A stretch of DNA of 64,000 nucleotides, taken from assembly GCA_002794775.1 (NCBI GenBank), contig NBAY01000131.1:1-64000 (forward strand), written 5' to 3'. Origin of the DNA: Porodaedalea pini (Eukaryota > Basidiomycota > Agaricomycetes > Hymenochaetales > Hymenochaetaceae). Positions 31,550 through 44,641 of the stretch are shown here, piece after piece. Below the pieces are notes generated by a model, which did no database searches, was not told the origin of the DNA, and was given only the letters and a program-made list of their open reading frames with translations. Numbering within the stretch: position 1 is the stretch's first letter; the number at the start of each line of letters is the position of its first letter. A program made the position numbers and the translations under genes.

Positions 31550-32939
31550 ATGCTCGGAGCAAGGAGCATCCTTCCCAGAGCCTCCACCCTCCTCCACTAT
31601 CTCACAACCTCCCGGCTTGTATCAGCACATCACACACCACCTACTCGAGCGGGAAACCTAAGGATGTCGTTCCCCAAGACTGTCAAGGCCATCGTCGTCC
31701 CTAGGCATGGTGATATTGACGTTATCGAGCTCGCAGAAGTACCCTTCCCGACACAGCAATCGGGAGAAATTCTGGTCAAGGTGCCGTCGTGTCCCTATTA
31801 TTTCGACTTCCAAGTGCGCATATACTCACGTGTAAAATATAAGGTGAATTATGCGGGCGTCAACTTCATCGACACGTACATGCGTAAGGGCCTCTACCCT
31901 GCCAAGTCGTTTCCATTTGCGATTGGACAGGAGAGCTCGGGTACCATCGTCAGCCTCCCGACGGACGCGGCCGTGCTCAACGACGAACAATACAAGAAGC
32001 GCAGTCTGGCAGTGGGCATCAAGGTCATAGCCGTAAGTTCCTGTATTTCGCCGTAATCCGAGGTGGAACTATTCGTACTAAAGAGTTGGATCGACGCATT
32101 GCCAGAGGTACACCGGGTCCTTCGCCGAGTACATCTCTGTGCCTTGGAAGGACGTGCACGCGCTCCCGCCCTCCATTGACCTGCGCACCGGCGCAGCGCT
32201 CCTAATCCAGGGGATCACCGCGCTCAGCTTCATGACGGAGGCGCACAACGTGCAGCAGGGCGAGACTGTGCTAGTGCACACCGTTGCGGGTGGGCTCGGG
32301 CTCATCTTTGCGCAGATTGCGAAGGCGCGCGGCGCGACCGTCATCGGGACGACAAGCACTGCGGAGAAGGCTGACCTCGCGCGGCGTCATGGCGCGGACC
32401 ATGTGATTTTGTACCCAACGGAGGACACCGTCAAGCGAGTGCTGGAGATCACGAATGGCGAGGGCGTGCATGCAGTGTTTGATGGCGTTGGGAAGGACAC
32501 GTGAGTGATCTTATACTCTCGCCGGAAAAGAGTATCGAAATGCAAGGGCTAATACTTGCTAAAGGTTCGATGCTAACTTTGAGCTACTCCGCCGAAAGGG
32601 CAGCCTTGTCTCTGTGGGCAACGCCTCGGGCGCCGTGCCTCCTTTCTCCCCATTGAAGCTTACTGGGAAGAACATCAAGCTCACTCGCCCCACGTACGTA
32701 TTCCCTCGACTCTCAGATTCTCTCATTCACACCCCCGTAGCGCCTTCAATTATATCGCCTTACCTGAAGAGTTCAGGTCCTACACGGAGGGCCTTTACAA
32801 GCTGGTCGAAAACGGAACAGTCAAAATCAACATTCATAAGGATTACCCTTTCACTGCTGAAGGCGTGCAGCAAGCGCAGGTGGACATCACAGGCCACTCG
32901 ACAACCGGAAAGCTTCTTATTAAGGTGTCGGAAGAGTAA
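31550..32939 (+). CDS. Quinone oxidoreductase (zeta-crystallin/MDR family), probably mitochondrial
   Basis: Five exons: 31550-31780, 31844-32032, 32106-32500, 32565-32693, 32741-32939; 380 aa, phases consistent. Zinc-less medium-chain dehydrogenase/reductase that reduces quinones with NADPH. Seen: substrate-domain signature NYAGVNFIDTYMRKGLYP, the Rossmann glycine turn in VHTVAGGLGLIFAQIAKARG, then GTTSTAEKADLARRHGADHV. The usual length is about 330; the extra 38 N-terminal residues are rich in Arg, Ser and Leu and look like a mitochondrial targeting peptide, with a second Met at 31664 offering a cytosolic form. Two acceptors end AAG rather than the usual CAG/TAG. Convergent with the ING gene. 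Confidence 0.9.
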
Positions 32940-33159
32940 ACATGAAATTGAAACCAGGTGGACGGAGAAGCAGAGGCTTGTGTACGAATCTGAAGCGCCA
33001 TTGGAATGATAGGACATTGGACCATGTAAAGTATAACTCTTCCATGCAAAAAAGTGAATATCGTCTTCAGTCTTGAAGACGGAAGATGGAGAAATCCAGG
33101 GCTGATGTACCAGACCATATGAAACAAGATATTGAAGTGAAGATATGAGCATTGCGAGT

Positions 33160-34694
33160 TCATGACCCGTTTCGAGCGTTTGGCCGCCCACCGGCTGCTC
33201 GCTTCTTGCGTGGATTACGAGGTGTCTTGCGCAGGACCGCGCACTCGTCGCAGTACCACACGCCCTTCGGAGCCTCCTTGAGGCCTACACAACTAAGATG
33301 GAACTGCAGAAACAGCAAATCAGCACGCTACAACTAGCCAAACCAATTGTTAAGACATACCCATTCGCGCTTGCATCCTGGTTGATCACAGCCTATCATC
33401 TCTCCAAAGCTCATGTTATCGCAGAAGCAATATATTCGCCCATCGTCGGCCTCCCCGTCTAGATCCGCGCCGACGTCTCCCGCAGCCGCGACCGCGACCG
33501 AAATTGTTGCCGCGTCGGCAGGAGCTGGAGAGCCCTCCATTGCGGACGCGAGATTGGTTGTGAGCGATGACTGAGTCGAAGCCCGCGCCTTGGCCGTGCT
33601 AGGCGCTTGAAGCTCACGAGGTGCGTCCGGAGGCCAGTACTCTTTATCTCGTTTTCCTTAAGAACAGTAAGTGGCCACGTTCCTAACATTGTCGGCCTCA
33701 TACGTACCATTGTCAAAGGTCTCCATCAGGGAGGGGTGCGTTGTCGATGACGACGGCGCGAGATGTTGATTCTCTTTTCGGGATAGAACAGACTCAAGCA
33801 ATGAGCCCTCACCATGGGCACCGCCATTTTGGAGATTCGCGCGACGTTTTGTAGATGAAGTATTGTGCGAGTTTCGGTTGGTGTTACTACCGGCGGAACG
33901 CTGGTTGCTACCCGACACGTGTATTGGCGGATGAGAGGTGACAGAGTGTAGTGATTCCGGAGGAGAGGGATGCCTCTCAATTCTGAAAGATAATTAGACG
34001 TTGACGCGATAAGGAGCGTGCGAGATACACACTTCTTCGTCCGAGGCCCACCGCGTGGCCTCGATTGTCCTCCGAGTTCCCCAGTTTTATCCTTTCTCGG
34101 GGACTTGCCTGCAGCACCGTAGTCAAGGTCCTCTTCCTGAATAACTCTACGTTTCTTTTGCGGACTACTCTCGGTGGCACCCATCCACGCACCGCCGCCA
34201 ATCGGTGCCCTGCGGCGCCGACCCGTCTCAAACGAATGCAGCGGCATGTACGCACGCGACGAGACGTGTGGGTACCTCGTCTTCGGAACGAGCATCGCAG
34301 GCTCAAATTCAGGGAGATGGGTCGCAAGCGCAGTGAGGTGGTGAGACTGCACATGCAGACTGTCCGCAGCCTGCGTCGCGATACGTATCTTGTCGTCCGC
34401 GCCCGGCCTGACCTTGCTGGCTTCCTCCGCAATCTCGCCAAGCAGCCACAGGCGCTGCTCGCTAGAAGCAGAGCGGTCTTCGATCATCTCGATGAGCTTG
34501 TATATCTTGTTCGTCACGGACGCCACGGTTGAGGTGAGCACGGCGTCGAGCTCACGGAGGTCGGCGAAGATGCGCGAAAGGTCCAGAGGCATGGCATCGA
34601 GCGTATGTGCGTATTCTGAGAGGAGCTCGAGAGAGTAGGGCGTCGAGGATGTCTGAGCTGACTTCACCATTGTTGTTGGGCGCGATGGCGGCAT
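33160..34694 (-). CDS. ING-family PHD-finger chromatin protein
   Basis: Four exons: 34694-34033, 33982-33708, 33656-33361, 33303-33160; 458 aa. The N-terminal ING helical domain (SRIFADLRELDAVL at about residue 35, then a long coiled region) is followed by a basic, Ser-rich linker and a C-terminal C4HC3 PHD finger split by the last intron (YCFCDNMSFGEMIGC ... GVWYCDEC) and a basic tail. ING proteins read H3K4me3 through the PHD finger and sit in NuA4/NuA3 acetyltransferase or Rpd3L deacetylase complexes (Yng1, Yng2, Pho23 in yeast); which paralogue this is cannot be decided here. The start ATG at 34694 was chosen because it precedes the ING domain; an upstream in-frame ATG at 34814 would add 40 residues without homology. 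Confidence 0.9.
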
Positions 34695-36534
34695 CGTGCT
34701 TTTTGTCAGGACGTCGTGGTCAGAGCAAATCGAGCACAAGGGTGGTTCAGCAACGGGAATAGGCGGACTTGCGTTGCCACAGTGTTTACGAAAATGGTAA
34801 GTGTTTGCTTGCATGTATTTGTCCTCTTTCTCAGATCAGCCGAAACATGTTCGTCGGCCAACTCGGAAATGCAAGCGGCCATGAGACGTTGAGCTCCTGC
34901 TGGAATATTCATCTCTGCTGAAGGAAAGAATTGTTGCTTAGATGCTCTTTTTTACGGAAACGTATGAGGAAGACAGTCTCGCCTGCTAACTGTGATACTT
35001 ACTTTGCTCATATAGTCTTGACTTCTGATCATGCCTAGCATTAATATTGCCTGCTCAAGAACCCTTAGTCTGGCCATAGATACTTAGCGCTGATGCAGAA
35101 TACTTTGCCGTCTTCTTATGCATAAATGAAAGCTCTTGTATGCAGGCAATGCTCCCCTTTCTTTGGTCAGCTTGCTAATGAAATCAAGTGACTGCTGCAA
35201 CCTGAAAATCGCGGCTTGTGAACCGTTCATATTCCTTACCCGACGAACTGCTGATGACGATATCTTACAAAACAGTTACACGTGGGAATGATCAATCCAC
35301 AAGTCTGTGCCTATTCCCTGCTTTATCTACAGAGTCGTGTTGTCTTTTCAAGGAGGGACTATAAGAGCGCGCTCGGAATATAGCACAATTCAGGCTACCA
35401 ACCAATGAGTGATTCACTAGTCAGGACCATCCTGAAAGTCTGATAGCTCTGCATAGATCTCAATCCCAATTAAGAAGCGGTATGTCGGTGAAGTCATTCA
35501 TGTCGGACGTGTTTCACTGCAGAGTCGGAATCGTCGAAGAAGCCATCGACGACCCCTACAATTTTCCGGCATCTGGTACACTCTATAGCTATGGTACATG
35601 GACGATGCAACGCGTATTCCTCAATGTTCAACGTTGTCTTTCATGCTATTCGGCCAAAATTTCTAATCCGGAAAGGATGGGGCAATCATGCACTCCTGAA
35701 CATTTCCGGCTTTTGCAGTAGTTTTGCAACAGTTGCAGATCGCCATGTTATAACAGAACTTTCTTTTTCGTTTAATGGAAAGTGTATTTAAAATAAAGAT
35801 AATGCCATATCCATGAAATTGTTGATTTGACTACCCTTACTTGAAGGTCTATCGATCCCTCCGAGTCGCTTTTTGGAAGGCTTAGCATACAAATACCATG
35901 ACAACTAGTTCCTTGTACCTTACATAGGATCCATTATGAGCATCAGTTAAGCCTACAAGATATATAATGCTCCTTTGGCACTATCATTCTCTCTTGCCGA
36001 CTCCAATATGATGGTTCTACATCACAAAAGTTTGCAAAAAATTATATTTGATTATACTTCGAAAAAAATTGATTACCGATTATATGCGAATATAAGCTGC
36101 TTAAATTCTGAGTACATGCCAAATATAGTCCAGGCTCAATTGATTATAATCCCTGTAAGCACATGTAATTCTTTGCAAATTTTTGTGATGTATCTTTCAA
36201 GTTGTTTGAGTTTTCCAATCCGAGTGCTTTCTATAGATGTCCAGAATTTTCAAGTACTGACAAAACGAGGAGCAAGGGAAGCTTGCTTGTTGTAGACTAT
36301 TGTACAACAGAAACCTATTGGGGTTTCTTCACGTCTCATTATCTGCAGATCGGATTGGAGTTTGGGACTCCGACGCGACGCGACGCGACTTCTGTCGCGA
36401 CATGTCAGATCAGGTGACCTAATATCACGCTTGTCACGGCTCCCAACTAATGCCTCCTTTCGTGCTTTACTCCGAGGAAACCCTCTTCCACGCCGGTGCT
36501 TAACTTACTTAGAACTTCAGCATTGTCTATAGAA
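34695..36534. other. Intergenic, AT-rich, no gene seen
   Basis: About 1.8 kb with only short, low-complexity open frames on both strands. A short CGCGACGCGACGCGAC run lies near 36374-36390. No RNA gene or transposon end recognised. Confidence 0.6.
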
Positions 36535-38193
36535 ATGGAGGATGCGACACGGCAGCAAAATAATCAACCTCTGGATATCCTCGTAAATGCCTTATCAAGG
36601 ATGAGGAGTGGAAGTCGCATCGACTCGGAAGACCTATGGCTGGGAAAAACGGCAGAAGAGTACGCACTTATCAGTCATAGAAGGTTAAGATGGTGACAAA
36701 GTAATGCTGCCAGGCTATTACAGATCACAGATAATTCCGACATCGAGAAAACCGTGGTATCGGTAAAAGATGCGTTACAACAGCTCAAACGTGTCGGCGA
36801 ACTTTTGGATTCGTTGAGCCTCTCGTCAAAAACTTTGATGGATACTCTACGAGAAAAGTCAAAACCCGTGCTACTGCAACACGGAATAACGACGCTGCCA
36901 GATGAGCTTCTTGCGGAGATATTCGAATGCGCCAACGATTCTCTCATCCAAGAAAGCAGTCATAACGAAGGCCGCGTATATATGGGACGCATGTACAATG
37001 TGTGTCACCGTTTCAGACAGGTAGCTCTGAATACACCTAGTCTTTGGACTACTTTGCATACCGGAATGTCCCGGGGGGCCTTCAAGACGTATCTCGAACG
37101 AAGCAAAATCGCGGAGCTTTCAATTATAATCAGATCGCCGTTCTCTGACGAGAGCCTTCGGATGTTCCTCCTCGATATACTACCCTATACTCACCGTTGG
37201 AGAAAGGTCGTCATCGAGTGTGCGTCGGAGAGTGTATTTGAATGGGAGTTGTTTGACGCGCGGCTTGGAAAGATTTCTGGACTGCGGGAGCTTCATTTGC
37301 CCGCTCTTCAAAGTCTCAGCGTACGCGTTGTAGGTAGTCGGAGCTCTGATTCGATCACGAGCGACGATGCGAAGGATTTCTTTTCTAGATGGAAGACTCC
37401 TAAACTCTGGCAGCTCGACCTACTTTCAGTCGTTCCGAGCCGAACGCATAACTACGGAGACACAACTACTTGCCTGACATTCACCTTTGGCAATATGAAT
37501 GTCGGTTTGCGTTATTTTTTCTCTTTCCTTGGTACCCTTCCAAACCTCGACGATTTCACACTCGTCGGCATTCTTCCTACCGCATTTTTGACGGAGACAA
37601 ATGATCATAGCGCTTCGTTGCCTCTTCTAACTTCCCTCACCCTTCGCCGCTGCGACAACACAACTTTGAACTTCGTGTTGAAAAGTTTTGACATGCCGAA
37701 GGTTAGCAAACTTATTCTGGACATGGATCTCACAAGCTATGGATCTACTAAGGATCTATCGTTTCTCAACGTTCTATATGACCATAACGATTTCGTGTCT
37801 AGAATCAAAATCCTCGAATTATCCCTCGACCGTTCTCGATCAGAAGTCCAACCTCATGGAGTTTTAGATCATCTGTTTACCAATTTCACCCATCTGGAAC
37901 ACTTCTCCCTCGTATCACGTCCTAAGCGCCCATACACCCTAACTGGCAAACTGTTGGAGAGGATGATGTTCCACAGCTTGAAGAAGAGGCCTCTGAAGAC
38001 CATGCGGATCGTCGATAGTACGGACCTGACAGCGAGTCTCCCAAGAACATTGCACTACTTGCTGGGTAGCCAGCCGGACATGAGCGAGTTCCAGAGATTG
38101 GAGATTGTAGGTCGGACAAATTTCATTGAACACGACTTCCACTCCGCACCTAAGGATAAAGTGGTATGGGTTGAAGATGGCAATTCTACGTGA
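36535..38193 (+). pseudogene. F-box-like protein gene with one in-frame TGA
   Basis: One frame from ATG 36535 to TGA 38191-38193 (552 codons), broken only by TGA at 36694-36696. F-box-like motif at about 36880-37060 (GITTLPDELLAEIFECAND ... NTPSLWTTLH), followed by leucine-rich substrate-recognition-like repeats, the layout of the expanded Agaricomycete F-box family whose members act as SCF ubiquitin-ligase adaptors. The sequence on both sides of the TGA reads as protein in the same frame, so this is a nonsense change, a start further downstream (for example 36754), or readthrough. A 30-nt GT-AG span that would remove the TGA is too short for a normal intron. Confidence 0.78.
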
Positions 38194-38678
38194 TCCAAGC
38201 GACCTACAGTACGTCTTTTAGATTATTCTTGAAAGGCTGCAATCCAGCTGACTCTGCCATAGCAGTCAAGAAACGGATATGTGTCCTGGGAAGAGAATAT
38301 AACGGAATGATGCATTCTAAAAGGGAGATATATATGCTACAGCGGTGCGCGAGGGATATCAATACAATCGAAAGTGGTGTGAATATCGTGTCCGAAAAAT
38401 GGTATGGATGACGATGATAGTAGGTGACAGCGGCGGCCAAGCGCCTTGTAACAAGAAAAACAGGAAAACCAACGATTAAATAACCGAGCAACATACGAAT
38501 CAAATGACGGTGCAGACATCGGCGCGTGCGTCTCTCTACGGCCTCCTACATTATGTAATAGCCTGACGACCGGCTCTTCGCTCTAGAAAAGCGGATGTTA
38601 GGGGGCGACAGCGTTGGGCGCGGAAGAGCTCCAGCATGCTTCCGGGTGCTGACGGGTCTACTCCAGAAGACTCCTGCA
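38194..38678. other. Intergenic, no gene seen
   Basis: About 485 bp of mixed composition between the F-box gene and the small minus-strand gene; nothing recognisable. Confidence 0.6.
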
Positions 38679-38903
38679 TTACTTCCGGAACATCTTCTTC
38701 AGCGATGACGTGGTCGACGACGAGCGCGAAGATCGGCTAGACTCGCCGCCGCTTGAGCTGCCCGCGAACATGCGGAACTCGGTGTACATGTTGTACGAGT
38801 CGCGCGGAGACTGCTGCTGCATCGCGGCGAAGGAGAGCGGGGACGTCGGAGACGCAGCGAAGTAGCCCGTGGTTGGCGAGGACGGTTGCCTGGGGTATGA
38901 CAT
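38679..38903 (-). CDS. Small Ser-rich protein, 74 aa
   Basis: ATG at 38903, single exon. Pro/Ser-rich N-terminus, a central MQQQSPRDSYNMYTEFRMF segment, a run of Ser/Arg residues, and a basic end SSLKKMFRK. The Ser/Arg part and basic end suggest a phosphorylated or membrane/nucleic-acid-associated peptide, but no family is recognised. Third-position GC bias resembles neighbouring real genes. Confidence 0.55.
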   Translation of the reverse strand: MSYPRQPSSPTTGYFAASPTSPLSFAAMQQQSPRDSYNMYTEFRMFAGSSSGGESSRSSRSSSTTSSLKKMFRK

Positions 38904-39893
38904 GACTAGCAGAGAGGATGGTGCGAGTGGGAGGTGCGTAGGGTGCGTGAGACGAGCGGGCGCGAGTACTGGATTTTATGGCCTTGGATACGAGTACACG
39001 GATTTGAGGCGCTCAGAGAGTAAGGATACAACAAAGAGAGGTCGTGATAGGGGTTAAAAATAAGACTCAGACGTCGGGAGCGACGCGGATGACTCTAATT
39101 GTACAGCTGGAGCACCGCGAGGGCGATGAGGTAGACATTCCGCCTCCTCATGCGGCATTTATACGCGTCCTCATACTAGGCATCCAAGCCGCGCCTGTGC
39201 CAAAGGGACCTAGTGGAAGCAAAGTCGCGCTCGCATCTCCGATCGACTGCAAAAGCTCAGATCCCACAACACTGCCCAAATGCGGACGGCTCTTTGTCTT
39301 CCTCGTCGCCTCAGTAGGAAGGACCCTGCACATTAGGGCGCGTTGATTGGGTCCAATTGTTTTCGCCCAACTAGGCGACCTGCTCGTAATATCGAGGAAT
39401 GGAACTTTACGCAGCTTAATCTTCCTGAGTACAAAGGACGGACGCTCTTTGGGATGCGTCGCGCATTGTGGTCTGGACGGTACATCGAGACTCAAACTCC
39501 GAGCGTGTTCTTCGATCTCTCGAGTCAGATCTGATATGATATTTGCACTGATGGGGTCGGTATTGGTACAAAAGTATTGCTAAAAGAGAGTGCGGAGCGA
39601 TGCGATAGATGAGCTCGAGGAACCGGGAGAGGAGTAAGAAAGAAGAAAGCAAGACTAATAAGATAGTATAGTACGGCTTCGAGAAGTGACTCGAAAGATG
39701 CAATGCGTGCGGATGTCATGACTCGTATGTGATGCCAGAGCGGATATGATGAATGATCAGAGCAGGAATAAGATAGGAGAGCGGAAAGAAGAAAACGAGG
39801 CCTAACGAAATGAGAGAAATCCCAGACTAGAAGAAAGGCGAAAGAAGACAGAAAACAAAGAAAAGCGAAGGGTGCCCAGAAGGTGTATCAAAA
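38904..39893. other. Intergenic, no gene seen
   Basis: About 990 bp between the small gene and the 3' end of the TBC gene; short open frames only. Purine-rich near 39600-39890. Confidence 0.6.
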
Positions 39894-42747
39894 TTATAAA
39901 AGCGCATCACCTTCCTTCTTCTCTGCAACGAGAACGCGCCACTCAGCACGCCACCGTACCATATCGGCACGCAGCTTCTTATCGTCAAGCGCACGATCAA
40001 TCCATCTGAGAAGTACATCCTCATCCTCTGGTACAAAGAACGACGAAAGGAGCGAAAGCACAGTTTCGAAATTTGCCTGACTCGACGTCAGATGGTCTGC
40101 GAGGAGAAAACAAGAGTCACCCAGTCAGAAGAAAACAGGACAGTAACAGCGAGAAGGAAGAACGAACCTTTGAGGACCCAGACGATCGCTACAGCGACGA
40201 TCACAAAGACGTCCCGCCCTTCAAGTAGAAACGCGTCCCAAAGTCGGAGCTGCGTCTGAAATGGTACGGTGTTCGCAAACAGCGTAATGTACCACTTCGT
40301 TGCATAACTCGTCGTCGAGATCATATGCTTCTTCTGCGGGGAGAATAATGTTCAGTTTCACAAACCACTGAACCTCTTCAAACGTACTCACAAATGAGGC
40401 ATAGACAGTGGGTAGCATCTTCTCCAAGATCCGCTCCTGCACGTATATGGCCTCAAGCAGGCCTGGGAAGCCCGGCAAGAAGGTGTCGTGCATCTGGTAT
40501 TCATCATGAAAATGCACGAGCATTGCATACACCTTCTCTGGCTCGTAGTAACACAGAAGCGTCGCCGCAAGTGGGCCCATGCCCTGACAATAACCGCACT
40601 CCTCACACACGAGCGAGAACGAGTGAAGCGTGTGGAAAAGCGAGCGTTGTCTGTGCAGGAATATATGCGATCAGCTAAACAGCTCTGGATAAAGCGAGAA
40701 CGAACGTACCCTTGGCCGTACCGCGTCTTGAACAATACGTGGCCGTTGATTGTCCGCGGGACGTCCAGATCGATCTGCACATCATAGCTACTCGGTCTAT
40801 CCAAGCTCGAGCGGTACTCCTTCCTCAAATCATTCAGCATACTTTCCAATCGCCGCGCATCCAGACTTTGTTTCTTCTGCTTGCCGACCCATCGTCCGAC
40901 GAGCACTTCCCAAGCGGCAGCGCGCCATGCATCCGGAATGCCCTTGAACACGCGCGAACGCAGTTTGCGTTCCTTGCCCGGGCTTACGCGCCATACGGAC
41001 ACGTTCCCGCCCGAATCGCGCCGCTCAGCCTCAAGCATGCGCCCCCACTTTGCAATTCGTCGGGCCTCTCGGTCTTTTGACACGGGAGGAGGTTTGGGCT
41101 CGGAGGATACGATTGGCGGTGATGGTGCACTAGAGGCGTTAGTCTGAGTAGTAGGGTGTAATGGTTTGGAAAGCGAAGAGGTAGGGAGGATAACGACACG
41201 GTCATGGGAAGGTACGACGAAGAAACCATATCTACTCAGAGCAAAAATTAGTTAGCTAAACTTTTTATGATTAAAGAAACGTACCGATCCACGTTACTCA
41301 ATACTTCGAGTTCTTCTTCTGGAATCTCGCCTTTTATGTCCCCTTTTGCATCGTTTTTCACTGCGAGCTGCACGCTTCGACGATCATGCCCGAGCTTCGC
41401 ACGCGTTCTTTCAATGCCCTCTTCATACCCGTCGCCCTTCACTCCCGTCACGTCTAGTTGTGCATAGGTATTGCGCACGAAGAAAGATTCCGACTCCTCG
41501 CCTGCTACTGGCACACGTGAGCCTCGCAAGGACGAAGCAGCAGACGATATTGGACGGGCCGGTGGTACAGACGGAACGATGGATTTCCGCTTCGCATGGT
41601 GTATCGCAGGACTGCTCGGCGGCCTCGGAGTCGGAGGCAAGCCCTTTTGTGACGAGCTACTTGAGCGAGAAGCATGAATTGGGAAAGGAGGAGGCGATGG
41701 ACTCGGAGGAGGATCTGGGTTAGCCACACAGAATCGCTGTATGGGCGTGTTGTACGAGCCGCTAGATTCTGCACTTTGCGGAGCAGTCACGTAGCCCTCG
41801 TGCGTCGTACTCACGGTATCCAATCCGCGGATGCTCCCGCTAGGTGATAGCCCAAGACCATTGTAACCCGCCGTGCTTGCGCTTTCCGATTTCCCATGCG
41901 ATTGCGCAGGAGGCGGGCTCGCACGCGGTGGTCTGTTTGGTTTCTCCCACATTTCGCCGACTTCGACCGTCGTTGGGCGCGAAGAGTCGTGCACCTTGCC
42001 CGAGGCGGGGCTATAACGGTGCATGCTGAGATCGGGCTGACTGCCGTCAGCGAGTGGTAGGTCGGCGTACTTCCCCCACGACGCGACGGTCTGCGCAGCC
42101 CGTGTGCGTCCGGCCGTGGACGTACGAGTGTCAGCCGCAGACACATTTGCACTGGAGTTGGTTGGAAGAGGTGCGCCGTAGTTCGGGAGGCTGTCCCGAT
42201 TTACGTATGGCAGATCTGTCGAGTTCGCGTCCAAGAAGGGACCGACGTGTCTGCTCGCGGGTCTACTCTGTGGTTGGCTTTGAGACGAGCTACAGTTATA
42301 GCTCTGATGCCGACTTGAGCCTTCCGCTGAGCCAGCGAAGAACCCGCTTCCGCTGCTCGACCGGCGGCTCACAGTATTCGGCGCGCGATAGAAGGAGTCG
42401 GCGATAGACTCGCTCGGCCTGCCTTCATCCGTGGCAGCATCTCCGCCACTCTCTCTCGAACCATCTCGGTGCACTTTGACGAGTCCCGCGCCTGGGAATG
42501 TACTGTTTGCGAGCGCAGATTTGCGCCAGGTCTGGCGGCGCTCACTGTACATGGAATAGATTGAGAATATGGTCGATTCTGAGGAGTTGCGCGTGGATTC
42601 GTCTTCGACAGAGATGCCATACGCCGAGGGTGGTCTGGTATGTGACGAGTTGGATGATACGGGCGAGTTGTTCTTTGAAGCGAGGGCTGGCGAGGACGTC
42701 GGTTCGAGGGGTGATGAGGGCACGAGCACGAGCGCCGGGGTCTCCAT
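39894..42747 (-). CDS. TBC-domain Rab GTPase-activating protein
   Basis: Five exons: 42747-41285, 41231-40710, 40650-40392, 40333-40168, 40096-39894; 870 aa. The first exon encodes about 490 Ser/Pro-rich disordered residues with several basic patches. The TBC domain begins near KGIPDAWRAAAWEVLVG (supplying the arginine finger) and continues through RTINGHVLF and the glutamine-finger motif YCQGMGPLAATLL. TBC proteins stimulate GTP hydrolysis by Rab GTPases in membrane traffic. The first two-residue choice in intron 1 (TAG rather than the nearer GAG acceptor) was made to give DRYGFFVV. A hydrophobic stretch before the ATG at 42747 is open in frame but is probably 5' UTR. Confidence 0.9.
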
Positions 42748-44641
42748 CAAAACAAGGAAAATCGAGAAAAATGTAAAGAAAAAATCTGAGAGGATGGAGA
42801 TGGTAAGGAGCGTGAAGCAGATAGGAGGATTCACGATAAATATGTGCAGTTTAGCAGGTGCTCATTGCGCGGTGCCACGACACGGTCGCTCGCCTCAATA
42901 TGAATGCTGACAGCTTCCCGCTTGGCTTCTTATTCCGTGAAGTTGTATTCGTGGGAAATCAGCCCTTTGTTACTTTTTATGTACACGCATATATGTGATG
43001 GTATTTTGCTTTCGCGCCCAGCTCGCATGGTGGTCTTCTTCAGAGATTTCAGGCGCCCTTTGGACAGGAAGGAATGAGACTTGAACTTATGCGTGCTAAT
43101 TAGCACCGCTCAAGCTAAGCGTGACTATAGAGCTGTACACCGATTGATACGACGCCATCGCGAGTACTGATTTCTCCCACTGCTCCCACCAGTTTGCACT
43201 AAGTACGGCTTTGGATAGCCTGTAGTGTAGTACTTCGCCGAGGTACCCGGGCAGCCGAGCCAACGGGAACCTTCGTATGAGCATACCGAAAGCTCGCTGG
43301 CAAAATGCGTGTGACGTGCTTCAAGCAATCAATGAGTTGGCGCCTCCTGTCCGACCGTCTTGCCAGCAATCGCGCATCATAGATGAGTAGCAAAGACGGA
43401 CGGCCGCATGGGCGGCGAGTCCGACGAGCGATGATCGCAGAGTTGAAGATCAAATTCAAGTGTTTGCCAAATACATTTTGATTTCGCTCGATGAAGAACT
43501 CACAAACCCATCGGCTTGGCCATTGAGGGCTTGGCAGTGCAGTGGGGGATGTGTTGCCTGTTGAAAGATCTGATTTTTGTATCGCGTAGACTCTGGAGTG
43601 ACCTTGACGCTTGCATGTCTTCTGCCCAGCAGCTGCTTCACGATCCAAACCCTGTAGTCATCAAAGATCGAGGACATCGACTCGGAATCTTGCATGTTGG
43701 GCTATTCAGTCTCAAAAACATTTCGCATTAGCAGCAGACCTCTAATGGATCTAACGAAGAACATCACTGGCATTTCCTTTGTCTCGAGAGGATTATGCAC
43801 ATACCGACTTTGCTAGCCAGAAATCTTCTGAGACGACGAAGGAGCCAGTTCGAGCCTAATTCTTGCACACTTGCAATTACCTACTTCCTGAGGCATAAGG
43901 TCTATGGGCAAAGGTGTGTACGCGACACGATTCCCGACAGACGACCAGCTGCATTGTAATGCAGTCCCGGTCGTCCTAATCGTCATTGGTGAATTTTGTT
44001 GGAAAGTCATACAAGTCACCGCAGAGTAAAACCAAGCTTGACGGGTGTCGTACGGAAGAAAGGATGCATTTGACTGTCTACGCAGGATTGGGGCCTGTTA
44101 CAAACGTACAAGCAGAAACGTAGACGATTGAAGGAAAAAAAATCAAGCGTACATGCGTCCCATACATCCAAGATTCCATAGGTCTTCGTTGAAGAAATGT
44201 AGCGTTCCACGCATCGAGACACCCGGCCTCCTCCCCTCAAGCAGCCATCATGGACACGCAGCCGCGACGAGCACGGCGGTACCTCCAGCACACCGCAAAG
44301 AGAGTCGAACGGACGGGCACCATCGATGCGCAGAAAGCATACGCTGCGTTGCGTAGTCCGTCAGTCTTGAGGACGGGAACGCGGACGAGGAGACGGTGAA
44401 GCTCAACCAAGCCCGAACTTTTGTGTCCTCGTAATTGTTCTAGGAGAAGAAAAAAAGAAAGGTGTAGATGCTTTAAAGGGCGTGTTACAAATGAGTTCCC
44501 ACGAATACAGTTTGGAACAAACCACTTGTTACTTCGGTGACACTGACAACTTGTCGTACGCGCTTTGTGTCGGACACGCTCAAGGTGCGACAGCACTCGC
44601 GTTGTCTGTGAAGTTCACAGAAACGAGACAATCATTTCCTC
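42748..44641. other. Intergenic with a possible gene relic on the minus strand
   Basis: Between the divergent TBC and FIP1 genes. On the minus strand, 43695-43456, 43648-43199 and 43284-43096 give protein-like open pieces in three frames (for example LLLIYDARLLARRSDRRRQL and LVARLPGYLGEVL-like text), which could be an unresolved multi-exon gene or a decayed one. No domain recognised; the rest shows nothing. Confidence 0.35.

Noticed and set aside
36683..36712. 30-nt GT-AG span that would splice out the TGA in the F-box gene
   Set aside because: Too short for a spliceosomal intron; every other intron here is about 47 nt or longer.
44250..44399. 49-codon Arg-rich plus-strand ORF upstream of FIP1
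   Set aside because: Short, no domain, no conserved context visible; could be chance in GC-rich sequence.
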